Below, piece by piece: positions 1 through 7,655 of a stretch of DNA of 9,975 bases (position 1 is the stretch's first letter; every line of letters begins with the position of its first letter). A program made the position numbers and the translations under genes. Source of the stretch: CAYHSW01 sp964431075 (GTDB taxonomy: Bacteria; Patescibacteriota; Microgenomatia; JAMCZE01); the NCBI GenBank assembly GCA_964431075.1, contig CAYSID010000025.1, positions 1 through 9,975 of the forward strand, in the 5' to 3' direction. The notes beneath the pieces were generated by a model. The model was not told the origin of the DNA. It ran no database searches and was given only the letters and a program-made list of their open reading frames with translations.

Positions 1-264
1 GTCTCACAGTCAAGCACGCTTATGGGTTTGCCCTATCATCCCGATTTCCATCCGGGACTAGCGTACCTTTGTACGACTCCGTTACAATTTAGGAGTCAAC
101 CTCCCCAGTTAAACTGCCCACCAGACAGTGTTCCCGCCCCAAATCTTTATTGGGTGCAGGTTAGTCTCCTCATTCTCAAAAAGTGGTCTTTCATTGCTCC
201 CTGCCTTGCGGCGGGGTCCCACCTATTACTAAATAATTGAAAATAAATCAACAATATCAAGTTG

Positions 265-295
<31 letters not shown>

Positions 296-374
296 GCAAG
301 ACTAGGCCGCATCTTCACAGCCATTTCAATTTCGCCGGACCTTTGGCTAAGACAGTTATTATCTCATTCTGCCG

Positions 375-934
<560 letters not shown>

Positions 935-2362
935 ACCATAGAACAGTTATAGTTACTGCTGCCGTTCACTAGGACTTTGAACAATCCCGCCGACCTTGCG
1001 GCCATTAGGACCATTTTTGATCTACTAGCACTGGGCAGGCCTCAGCCTGTATACGTTGCCTTTCGGCTTTGCACAGACCTGTGTTTTAGTTAAACAGTTA
1101 GATAATAAACTTTTGTTGCATCCAGCACCATCTTAATGGTGCCGGAACGATATCTCCCTAAGTTACATCGAGCTTTTTTGCCGAGTTCCTTAGCCAAAGT
1201 TCATCCGAAAGTCTTAGTCTTCTCGACCTACCCACCAGAGTCGGTTTGCGGTACGGTAAAATTTGACACTTCCCACGAAAGTTTTCTTGAAAGCAAAGAT
1301 TCGCAATTCTTCGCACCTTAATTAAACATACTAACGGGTTTTCCAATTAATACTATTTCGGTGTTTTCCCCCCGCTTTTACTCGGGGTTATGCTATCCTT
1401 CCTTTGTCTTCCTTGGGTTTTAACGCGCCAAACCTTGTATTGGAATGTAAACCAATTATCCATCGCGTTACTCCTGTAGGATCACGCTTAGGACCGACTA
1501 ACCCCCGAACGATTAACGTTGTCGGGGAAACCTTGGGTTTTCGACTTCAAAGATTCTCACTCTGAATTACGCTACTCATACCGGCATTCTCACTCCAGCA
1601 CCGTCCATCCCGCCTTACGGCGAGACTTCACTCGGGGCTGGACGCTCCCCTACCATCTCGACTCTTTCGAAAAAGAGGCGGATCTCTGATTTCGGTATGA
1701 AACTTAATTCCCGATCATTTTAGGCGCCTGACTTTTATTCCAGTGAGCTGTTACGCTTTCTTTAAAGGATGGCTGCTTCTGAGCCAACCTCCTGGGTGTA
1801 TAAAAAATCTGACATCCTTAGACTTAGTTTCAATTTAGGGACCTTAATCAAGAGTCTGGGCTGTTTCCCTTTAGAAAACGGCGCTTAGCCGTCGCTTTCT
1901 GACTCCCCCGCCAAAATTATTCGTAATTCGGAGTTTGGTTTAGTTAGACGATTTGCACCGCCTGACTAATCCAGTGCTCTACCTGCGATAATTTGGAGCG
2001 GGAGGCTATACCTATATATATTTCGGGGAGAACCAGCTATCCCCCAGTTCGATAGGCATATAACCTCTAACCTCAAGTCATCTCAAGTCATTGCAACGAC
2101 TACGAGTTCGGTCCTCCAGCCGACTTTCGTCGACTCTCAACCTGCTCAAGGTTAGCTCACTGGGCTTCGGGTCCGCCCTTATTTACCGTAACGCCCTGTT
2201 AAGACTTGCTTTCGCTGCGCTTACTCCCCAAAAGGGATTAAACTAATGTAAATAAAGACAACTCACCGGTTCATTCTTCAATAGGCACGCAGTTATCCCT
2301 GCGGACTTCTGCTGTTTGTTAGCCAATGGTTTCAGTTACTATTTCACTCCCCTTTCGGGGTG

Positions 2363-2403
<41 letters not shown>

Positions 2404-2913
2404 GAGAGAATATTTAGGCTTAGCAGGATGGTCCTGCCAGATTCCCACACGGTAACGTGCCGCGTGGTACTTGGGATACACTTAACCAGATTTCAGATTT
2501 CAGATACCGGACTTTCACCGTCTCTGGTTCCCGTTTCCACGGGATTCTCTTAACTAAAATCTATGGCATATTAGTGTCCCGCAACGTCCAGCACCAGATT
2601 GGTGCTGGATTTAGCCTGTTCCCGTTTCGCTCGCCGCTACTTGGGGAATCACTTTGTTTTATTTTCCTCCCCCTACTTAGATGTTTCAGTTCGGGGGGTA
2701 CCCTTTTAACAGCTATGAATTTACTGTTAAATAATTAATGGTTAAATTAACTGGATTTCTCCATTCGGAAACCAACGGATAAAGCTTGTTGAGGAGCAAC
2801 CCGTCGATATCGGCCCTATACAACCGTCCTTCCTCGGTTCTCTCTGCCAAGGCATCCACCAATGGCGTTAGAGTAGCAATTTAAATAGCTATAAAATTTT
2901 GACCTTCTATTCA

Positions 2914-2928
2914 CTTTTCAAAGAACAA
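2914..2928 (-). promoter_or_regulatory. boxA-like antitermination site upstream of 23S
   Basis: On the minus strand the tRNA-Ala/23S spacer reads TTGTTCTTTGAAAAG, matching the boxA element of bacterial rRNA operons (NusB/NusE binding) that often lies before 23S. It sits between inverted-repeat arms TTGACC (as GGTCAA on plus, 2932-2937) and GGTCAA (TTGACC on plus, 2899-2904), so it could be shown in a hairpin loop. The role is inferred from the family consensus. Confidence 0.6.
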
Positions 2929-2945
2929 GACGGTCAATTTGCTTG

Positions 2946-3017
2946 TGGACCGTGGGAGATTTGGACTCCCGACCCCCTCGTTGCAAACGAGGTGCGCTAC
3001 CACTGCGCCAACGGCCC
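2946..3017 (-). tRNA. tRNA-Ala (anticodon UGC)
   Basis: Full cloverleaf on the minus strand: acceptor GGGCCGT/ACGGTCC with the G3-U70 wobble that specifies alanine, A73, anticodon stem CCTCG/CGAGG and loop TTTGCAA giving UGC. The 3' CCA is not encoded. The T loop is TCCAAAT: position 55 is C instead of the near-universal U (pseudouridine). It lies about 62 nt before 23S, as tRNA-Ala does in ordinary rRNA operons, and is transcribed from the promoter at 3178-3207. Confidence 0.95.
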
Positions 3018-3025
3018 AGGAATAT

Positions 3026-3052
3026 AAAAAATCCCCCGCTCTACAGCAAGGG
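3026..3052 (-). terminator. Terminator-like hairpin in the tRNA-Ala/23S leader
   Basis: On the minus strand CCCTTGCT (3052-3045) pairs with AGCGGGGG (3040-3033), with two G-U pairs and a 4-nt loop, followed by ATTTTTT. It lies downstream of the 23S-unit promoter and only about 9 nt before tRNA-Ala, so read at face value it would stop rRNA transcription. It could be an attenuator, a target of antitermination, or a processing structure; the sequence does not decide. Confidence 0.5.
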
Positions 3053-3177
3053 AAAAAATCCTTCGATTCCTACTTTTTAACCTACTGCCGGCGGAAAATT
3101 AACTCCTCTGGCAATAAATAATATTTAAAAAGTATCTTGTCATCTAGGAATTTTCCCCTACCTCGTAGGTAAGAGGG

Positions 3178-3207
3178 ATTATACAGGAGGTTCTCATTCA
3201 AAGTCAA
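3178..3207 (-). promoter_or_regulatory. Sigma-70 type promoter for the tRNA-Ala/23S unit
   Basis: Minus strand TTGACT (3207-3202), 18-nt spacer, TATAAT (3183-3178), then CCCTCTTACC at the expected start near 3171. It closely resembles the 16S promoter (TTGACT, 16 nt, TATAAT, then TACCCTTGCC). This gives the 23S half of the split operon its own strong promoter and a leader of about 150 nt. It is divergent from the zinc-ribbon gene starting at 3257. Confidence 0.8.
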
Positions 3208-3222
3208 CTAGGTGTTTCGGGC

Positions 3223-3228
3223 TATACT
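3223..3228 (+). promoter_or_regulatory. Possible -10 element for the zinc-ribbon gene
   Basis: TATACT lies 28 nt before the ATG at 3257, giving a short leader without a Shine-Dalgarno site. No good -35 is seen at 16-18 nt, where the sequence overlaps the -35 of the divergent 23S promoter. Weak call. Confidence 0.3.
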
Positions 3229-3256
3229 TTTATTTAAAACTATGTTATTTTAGATT

Positions 3257-3577
3257 ATGGTTGAAGAAGCAAAAGAGGACGTTTGTCCGAAATGCGGGAG
3301 TTCACTTGGGCCGATTGTCGAGACCCAAAGCGGAAAGCAACTGCAAAGATGTTCCGCTGGGATTTGGAATAAAGATACAAGACGAAACGAAGGGTGCGAT
3401 TTTGTTAAGTGGATACAGATGGAACCAAAAGAGTTAGATGAAAAATGTCCCGACTGCGGCGAGCCATTGGTTTTATTTACTACTGCCGTGGGAAAACGGA
3501 TGAAAAAATGTTCGACTGCCGGTTGGGACAAGGAAATAAAATCCGCGACCGGGTGTAAATATATTCAGTGGTTATAA
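3257..3577 (+). CDS. Small protein with two topoisomerase I-type C4 zinc ribbons
   Basis: A 106-residue protein made almost only of two repeats. Repeat 1 (about residues 10-52) has CPKC, then C at about 32 and C at about 47, ending FVKW. Repeat 2 (about 64-105) has CPDC, then C at about 85 and C at about 99, ending YIQW. The pattern CPxCG - GK..(K/R)CS - W(D/N)K - GC.(Y/F)..W is that of the C-terminal zinc ribbons of bacterial topoisomerase IA, which bind single-stranded DNA. No topoisomerase catalytic domain is present, so this is a stand-alone ribbon protein; nucleic-acid binding is inferred from the family. It is divergent from the tRNA-Ala/23S promoter with about 50 nt between the elements. 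No Shine-Dalgarno precedes the ATG. It could be a domain shed from a topoisomerase gene elsewhere in the genome. Confidence 0.85.
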   Translation: MVEEAKEDVCPKCGSSLGPIVETQSGKQLQRCSAGIWNKDTRRNEGCDFVKWIQMEPKELDEKCPDCGEPLVLFTTAVGKRMKKCSTAGWDKEIKSATGCKYIQWL

Positions 3578-3582
3578 AAAAA

Positions 3583-3696
3583 TTACCTCCCCACTTTTTG
3601 CCGCAGATTTTGCTCGGCTAAAATTTCTTCCTCAAGCAATGGAGTTGAATCTTTTAGTTGGTTAATAAATTGTTGTTTTGGTATACATGAACGCAT
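3583..3696 (-). CDS. Possible 37-residue small protein
   Basis: A short minus-strand frame starts ATG (3696-3694) and ends TAA (3585-3583). The product starts MRSCIPKQQFINQLK and is followed by an acidic stretch LLEEEILAEQ and a basic end RQKVGR; it would be largely helical and soluble. A TACAAT -10-like element lies 6 nt before the ATG, the leaderless spacing seen at other genes here. I recognise no family. It is convergent with the zinc-ribbon gene, whose stop is 5 nt away, and occupies most of the 227-nt gap before the Nudix gene. Chance is a real alternative. Confidence 0.35.
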   Translation of the reverse strand: MRSCIPKQQFINQLKDSTPLLEEEILAEQNLRQKVGR

Positions 3697-3759
3697 TGTT
3701 TGATTGTATTATTTTTGTTGTTGGAAGTCATCCTGTAATTAGATATTAAGACGGTCTTT

Positions 3760-3797
3760 GTTTGAGATCATAGTTTGTGATCTCAAACTGTTATAAT
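3760..3797 (+). promoter_or_regulatory. Nudix operon -10 element with an 11-bp perfect inverted repeat
   Basis: GTTTGAGATCA (3760-3770), 7-nt loop, TGATCTCAAAC (3778-3788) is a perfect inverted repeat ending 3 nt before TATAAT (3792-3797). No -35 consensus is seen where expected (CATAGT or TCATAG), so the repeat covers the -35 zone and looks like an operator for a dimeric regulator. A terminator role is unlikely because no T run follows. The ATG at 3805 is 7 nt after the -10, so the message should be nearly leaderless. Confidence 0.6.
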
Positions 3798-3804
3798 TAA
3801 TAAT

Positions 3805-4221
3805 ATGAACCCGATTTATATTGTCCCAATTTCAGTTAAAGGTATTGTTTTTGAAGAGGGTAAAATTTGGTTGCGGAAAAATGAACGGAATGAATGGGAA
3901 ATTCCCGGCGGGAAAATGGATATTGGCGAGCAACCAAGAGAAACTGTTGCCCGTGAACTTTTGGAAGAATTAGGATTTAAAGTTGAGGTTCAAAAAATTA
4001 TTGATGCGTATTTATTTACAATAAAAGTTTCCGAAGATGAAAACAAAGGAGTTTTGGTTGTTTCCTACATGTGCAAATTATTAGAAAAAGTTGGTAATTT
4101 TGAATTAATTGGCGAAGGTGGGGCGGCAAAGTATAAGAAATTTTCTCTTGAAGAAATTACCTCTTTAAACATGCCGCAATTTTACAAAGATGCAATTTTA
4201 AAGGCCTCAAATTTAATATGA
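3805..4221 (+). CDS. Nudix hydrolase
   Basis: A 138-residue protein with a perfect Nudix box at about residues 36-58: GKMDIGE, seven residues, then RELLEELGF (consensus GX5EX7REUXEEXGU), preceded by WEIPGG. The glutamates of REXXEE bind the metal that cleaves nucleoside diphosphates linked to another moiety. Length is typical of a single-domain housecleaning enzyme of the MutT type, but the substrate cannot be read from the sequence. The start is chosen at ATG 3805, which lies 7 nt after TATAAT with no Shine-Dalgarno. The stop TGA overlaps the ATG of the HAD gene (ATGA at 4218-4221), so the two are translationally coupled, and MscL follows. AT-rich codons match the HAD and MscL genes, while the minus-strand genes to the right are less AT-rich. 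Confidence 0.92.
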   Translation: MNPIYIVPISVKGIVFEEGKIWLRKNERNEWEIPGGKMDIGEQPRETVARELLEELGFKVEVQKIIDAYLFTIKVSEDENKGVLVVSYMCKLLEKVGNFELIGEGGAAKYKKFSLEEITSLNMPQFYKDAILKASNLI

Positions 4222-4830
4222 CGAAAATTAAAGCTGTAATTTTTGATGTTGGCGGGGTGCTTCGCGAGAATTCCGCGGATATATTTTTTTGATGATATGG
4301 TGCAGGAAATGAGGATGTCAACGGAACAATTTAAAAAACTTTGTGAACCGCAGCTTGAATTATTTAGTTGCGGAAAAATTGATGAAACAGAATTTTGGCG
4401 GTAATTTATTTTGGCTAATAAAATTGATAGGTCAATCCCCTCCTCCACTTCGTGGGCAAGAAAATTTAAAAATAAAAAGGATATAAAAGTTTTTGAAATT
4501 GTTAATATTTTAAAAAAACTTGGAATAAAAATTGCAATTTGTTCCAACACCATTGGACCACATGCAACTAAAAAACGCACCGCCGGTATTTACGATTTAT
4601 TTCCGATTGTTATTTTGTCACACGAGGTGGGTTATCGAAAACCAGATGCGAAAATTTATGAAATAACTTTAAATAAACTTGGGGTAAAGCCGAAAGAGGT
4701 AATTTTTGTTGATGATAGCGAAGAAAATGTTACCGCCGCTGAAAAATTGGGAATGAAAGGAATTGTTATTGAAAATGCAGTTCAATTACAGAAAGAGTTA
4801 AAGAAATTTGAAATATATGTTAAAGGGTTT
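4218..4830 (+). pseudogene. HAD-family hydrolase gene, broken by a frameshift and a stop codon
   Basis: From ATG 4218 the frame gives MTKIKAVIFDVGGVLRENS (motif I with the nucleophile Asp), then stops at TGA 4290-4292 right after a run of seven T (4284-4290). With six T the frame continues DDMVQEMRMSTEQFKKL to EFWR, then meets an in-frame TAA at 4402-4404 (TTA would give Leu). The rest is intact: ICSNT (motif II), RKPDAKIY (motif III Lys), VIFVDDSEEN (motif IV). So all four HAD motifs are present but spread over three open segments. The family hydrolyses phosphate esters; the substrate is unknown. The 3' end overlaps mscL. With one more T at 4828-4830, HAD would stop at TAA just after KFEIYVKGF; as given, its frame runs straight into MscL, making an apparent fusion. 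Cause: decay, or sequencing errors in T runs. Confidence 0.85.
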
Positions 4831-5209
4831 AAGGAATTTGTGTTTAGAGGGAATGTTATTGATTTGGCGGTGGCGGTGGTTATTGGGGCGGCCTTTGGAA
4901 AAATTGTCAATGTTTTGATTGCGGACTTAATTACTCCATTAATTGGCGTTTTTGGCGGCGTCCCAAATTTTTTTTGTTTTAAATGTTGAAATAAGTGGCA
5001 GTAAATTTTTGGTTGGCGATTTTATTAATGCTTTATTGTCGTTTGTTGTTGTTGCAGCAGTTGTCTACTTTTTTATTGTAATTCCGGCCAACAAATTATC
5101 TTCAAAAAATGACAAACAAAAACCGACGGAGAAAATTTGTCCGGAGTGTTTAAGCTCCATCCCTCTCTTGGCTAAAAGATGTAAATTCTGTGCCTCAAAA
5201 ATTAAGTAG
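4817..5209 (+). pseudogene. mscL: Large-conductance mechanosensitive channel MscL with zinc-ribbon tail, frame broken in T runs
   Basis: Restoring two T runs gives one MscL of about 130 residues. The start is ATG 4817 (MLKGF) if the TTT at 4828-4830 were TTTT. TM1 follows: FRGNVIDLAVAVVIGAAFGK, then VNVLIADLITPLIG. A T run of eight (4968-4975) would be seven, giving VPNFFVLNVEISGSKFLVG; as given the frame ends at TGA 4987-4989. TM2 is ALLSFVVVAAVVYFFIVIPA. The tail CPEC - 10 residues - CKFC is a zinc ribbon found in many MscL proteins of small-genome bacteria. MscL is a homopentameric inner-membrane pore that opens under tension to release solutes. Its start overlaps the end of the HAD gene, so Nudix-HAD-MscL is one operon. 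Protein conservation across both breaks suggests recent breaks or base-calling errors. Confidence 0.88.
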
Positions 5210-5356
5210 TTTATTAGCGGTGGGGGCATCCGGCCCAACAACATGGTCTTTTCAGCCCACCAACTTATGAGGTCGTTTGTGAAATTATTCTATCCGGCTC
5301 GAACGCGTTTTGAACAAAACGATGCCTGCGTCTTGCTTACGGGTGGCAAAACTTTG
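5210..5356. other. Convergent intergenic region
   Basis: Between the 3' ends of mscL (plus) and the WFQWYCRYY gene (minus). It holds a small hairpin CGTTTT-GAAC-AAAACG near 5309-5325 and a loose GGTGGG...CCCACC inverted repeat (5219-5224 and 5256-5261), but no T tract on either strand, so no convincing terminator. Confidence 0.4.
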
Positions 5357-5881
5357 TTATATCTTTCTGCTATCGTACGCCCAGTGAAGCACAGCCTGTC
5401 TTTGCTTTCTGCGGCACAAATAATCCCCCCTTCGGCAGTTTTTAACAATCTGCGCGATGTGTCGTCGGATCGCAATCCATCTTTTAATCTGCCGCTCGTC
5501 GTCCTCGCTCCGGCGACCCATATAGTAACGACAATACCACTGAAACCACCCGCGTGGATCTTGAGGATGAACCCAGCCTTTAGCTCGCCAGACGGAAAGT
5601 GGTTGAGAAGCATTCACGCCGAAAAAATTTAGTTTGGGGTTCTGTTTAGCGCTGTCTTTTTTCTGAAATTTGGCCCTCACGAACCAATTTTTCGGAAATT
5701 CTTTTACACAGTCCCTCATGTATACTCCTCCGAATACGCCGAGTTCAAGCATCTGTTTTGGAGATAATTCCGGCTTAAAACGAGGATCAAAGTTTCTGCC
5801 GATGGGTTCGGTTAATGGATAGCTATAATGCCTTTGCATTTTGTCATGAGCGAGAATTTTTACTGGATTTTTTCTATTCAT
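5357..5881 (-). CDS. Conserved protein of unknown function (WFQWYCRYY family)
   Basis: A 174-residue soluble protein, no signal peptide or membrane segment. Landmarks: FKPELSPKQMLELGVFGG at about 35-52, FPKNWF at about 62-67, LNFFGVNASQPLSVW at about 84-98, KGWVHPQDPRGWFQWYCRYY at about 101-120, GRRSEDDERQIKRW, then RRHIAQIVKNCRRGDYLCRR and KQRQAVLHWAYDSRK at the end. It is rich in Trp, Tyr, Arg and Cys. I recognise the pattern as a widespread uncharacterised family, common in CPR and also seen elsewhere, but know no function. Invariant-looking Cys, His, Arg and Trp residues suggest a nucleic-acid- or ligand-binding fold, which is conjecture. It lies 91 nt downstream of the DUF1295 gene on the same strand and may be the last gene of that operon or have a weak own promoter (TTGATA near 5916). 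No Shine-Dalgarno is seen; Met15 is an alternative start. Confidence 0.85.
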   Translation of the reverse strand: MNRKNPVKILAHDKMQRHYSYPLTEPIGRNFDPRFKPELSPKQMLELGVFGGVYMRDCVKEFPKNWFVRAKFQKKDSAKQNPKLNFFGVNASQPLSVWRAKGWVHPQDPRGWFQWYCRYYMGRRSEDDERQIKRWIAIRRHIAQIVKNCRRGDYLCRRKQRQAVLHWAYDSRKI

Positions 5882-5972
5882 TTATTTACAACAAGATACC
5901 AGGTAACGAGTATCAAAGAGCTCCGCGCCCAAAATCTGTGTACACCGATAAAATCCGAAGTAATCATAAAAA

Positions 5973-6737
5973 TTATTTTCTGGGTAGTGGGATAAATATG
6001 CTGGTTTTCAGCTTGTACTTTGCAAAATCTGGATTCTCTTCCATTTTCTTTTCTAGCATGGGTATACCCGAGACTTTTAAAATCAAAAAGGTGATGGTAA
6101 CGGGCCCAATAATTCCCGGCCAACCCCCTGAGACAGAAAGTGCCATTATCCAGATACCCCACCACTGCGTTACTTCACCAAAATAATTCGGGTGGCGGGT
6201 ATATGCCCAGAGTCCGTTTTGCATCAGCTTGCCTTTGTTGGCCGGGTCTTTAATAAATCGCGTCAATTGCGCATCGCCAACTGCTTCAAAATAAAAACCG
6301 ACAAACCACACTAAGATGCCGATAATATCAAATAGTCCAAGTGGCGGCCCCGCGCTCTTATTGATAAGCAGTACAGGTGAGACTATAAGAAACAAAAAGA
6401 TCCCTTGCAAAAGATACACTTGAAAATACGAGCGGATATAAAACCATTTACCCCACTGTTTCCTCCACGCCAGATACCGATAATCTTCCACTTTATTTTT
6501 GTTGCGGTTGTAAATATGCAAAGATAGACGCAGACCCCAAATACTCACCAACGCTCCAACCAATGCCCCCCGCATACCAAAACCACCGGCAATAAAAAAT
6601 GACACCCAAGCGATGAGAACAAAACCCAGACCCCACGCCACATCGGCAACATCGTTTCTTTTTTTTATTAAAGAAATCATGAACCACAGGTTCATGTATG
6701 CGAGCAATATAATGAAAAGAGTTAGAAAATAATTCAT
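5973..6737 (-). CDS. DUF1295 integral membrane protein (steroid 5-alpha-reductase / ICMT-like fold)
   Basis: A 254-residue membrane protein with about six to seven hydrophobic segments. The signature NGLWAYTRHPNYFGEVTQWW at about residues 189-208 is the C-terminal cofactor-binding motif of the DUF1295 / 3-oxo-5-alpha-steroid 4-dehydrogenase / isoprenylcysteine methyltransferase group. Further marks are DVADVAWGLGF near the start, WGLRLSLHIYNRN, and EKKMEENPDFAKYK near the end. It is likely a lipid- or isoprenoid-modifying enzyme; the reaction is unknown. The ATG at 6737-6735 was chosen because it overlaps the DUF2177 stop (ATGA, 4-nt overlap), implying translational coupling; a longer upstream frame is only DUF2177 sequence read in another frame. 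It is the third gene of the TspO-DUF2177-DUF1295 operon. Such genes co-occur with lipid-modification and photo-oxidative stress genes in other bacteria. Confidence 0.92.
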   Translation of the reverse strand: MNYFLTLFIILLAYMNLWFMISLIKKRNDVADVAWGLGFVLIAWVSFFIAGGFGMRGALVGALVSIWGLRLSLHIYNRNKNKVEDYRYLAWRKQWGKWFYIRSYFQVYLLQGIFLFLIVSPVLLINKSAGPPLGLFDIIGILVWFVGFYFEAVGDAQLTRFIKDPANKGKLMQNGLWAYTRHPNYFGEVTQWWGIWIMALSVSGGWPGIIGPVTITFLILKVSGIPMLEKKMEENPDFAKYKLKTSIFIPLPRK

Positions 6738-7132
6738 AGACCAATCTTGCTTGCGATGAAGTAGGTTGCAGCAGAAACAGAAGCCGCAAGTACCGCACCC
6801 CATCCTAAATCTACGATCGTTACCAGCAGTGGCCAATCTTTAGCCACCGCCAAATTTGTAAGGTCATAGGTGGCATAACAAACGAAGCCAAAGAGAGCGC
6901 CAAAAAACAGGGCATGCATCCAAGAACTTTTTTCCACAGCAGGAGCGATAACAAACACTATAAGTCCGGCAATGAAAATTAGATAAAAAATAATCGCTGC
7001 GGTCCAATTTACATCCGGCTTCATAAGCGTGCCGATGTGTGTGCGATAAAAGTCCTTGGCCACAATTCCAAGCCAGATCATGTCGATGGCAAAAAAAACT
7101 GAAAGTGCGATTGCAAACAGTTTCATAAACAT
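6734..7132 (-). CDS. DUF2177 family integral membrane protein
   Basis: A 132-residue protein with four hydrophobic segments. Family marks: FFAIDMIWLGIVAKDFYR at about 13-30, NWTAAIIFYLIFIAGLIVF at about 42-60, FGFVCYATYDLTNLA at about 81-95, and WPLLVTIVDLGWGAVLA at about 100-116. The charged residues buried in these segments (Asp in AIDMIW, YDLTN and IVDLGW) are typical of DUF2177. Function is unknown; its genes often neighbour DUF1295 and lipid-modification genes. Start ATG 7132-7130 shares one base with the TspO stop (TAATG) and the stop overlaps the DUF1295 start, so it is the tightly coupled middle gene. A second ATG two codons in is possible. No Shine-Dalgarno. Confidence 0.9.
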   Translation of the reverse strand: MFMKLFAIALSVFFAIDMIWLGIVAKDFYRTHIGTLMKPDVNWTAAIIFYLIFIAGLIVFVIAPAVEKSSWMHALFFGALFGFVCYATYDLTNLAVAKDWPLLVTIVDLGWGAVLAASVSAATYFIASKIGL

Positions 7133-7536
7133 TATCTATTTAGGTAGGTTATGATTAATTGCAAACATGTGGCGAAAATACCCCAAAGAAGATACGCAAT
7201 GTTGACATAAACCACCCAGCGTAGTCCGGGCACATAACTCCACACGACGCACAGCCCCCAGATGAGTGTGCCGACAACAAGCAGAATATCGAGTGAAGCG
7301 AGGAGATTATTATTAAGCCAAAACTGGATTGGCGCAAAAGCAAGGTTAAAAATAAGGTTGAGCGCGAATGGCAGGGCCACAATCCATGGTAGCTGCTTTG
7401 TGAATGCTTTGTAAAACACAATGCCGAAAGAAACAGCGATGACGGTGTATAGTACTGTCCACACCGGCCCAAAAACCCAGCTTGGTGGCGCCCATGATGG
7501 TCTTATTAATGTTTGATACCGCATGCCTGTGTTCAT
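7132..7536 (-). CDS. tspO: TspO/MBR family protein (tryptophan-rich sensory protein), four-helix form
   Basis: A 134-residue membrane protein with the TspO signature RPSWAPPSWVFGPVWTVLY at about residues 12-30, then LPFALNLIFNLAFAPIQF, LASLDILLVVGTLIWGL, and a final helix VVYVNIAYLLWGIFATCL. TspO proteins bind porphyrins and sterol-like ligands and are linked to tetrapyrrole and oxidative-stress signalling. The usual first helix with its PATTGAL-like end is absent: only about eight residues precede YQTLIRP, so four helices remain of five. I chose ATG 7536-7534 (MNTGMRYQ) with AGAAGG 13 nt upstream; ATG 7524 is possible. The frame stays open to TTG 7644, but that extension is polar and unlike the family. 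First gene of the operon with DUF2177 and DUF1295, driven by the promoter at 7656-7685. Confidence 0.9.
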   Translation of the reverse strand: MNTGMRYQTLIRPSWAPPSWVFGPVWTVLYTVIAVSFGIVFYKAFTKQLPWIVALPFALNLIFNLAFAPIQFWLNNNLLASLDILLVVGTLIWGLCVVWSYVPGLRWVVYVNIAYLLWGIFATCLQLIITYLNR

Positions 7537-7655
7537 AACTGGTTCAAAGCCTTCTCGTCTGTTGCTCGGAGCGCTTGGGCTATTTTTCAAACGTCGTTCT
7601 GCGTCAGGTTTTTCTGCCCGCGTATGCGCTTGATGCTTCACCAATTCACAGAATT

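Noticed and set aside
3018..3171. T-box or other riboswitch in the tRNA-Ala/23S leader
   Set aside because: No T-box sequence, specifier loop or known riboswitch core was recognised; only the terminal hairpin is supported.
4402..4404. UAA read as an amino acid (altered genetic code) in the HAD gene
   Set aside because: Known CPR recoding concerns UGA to glycine, all intact genes here end normally at UAA, UAG or UGA, and the gene also has a frameshift.
5815..6186. A 123-codon plus-strand frame opposite the DUF1295 gene
   Set aside because: It is antisense to a clear membrane-protein gene and its upstream neighbour region, and shows no family pattern.
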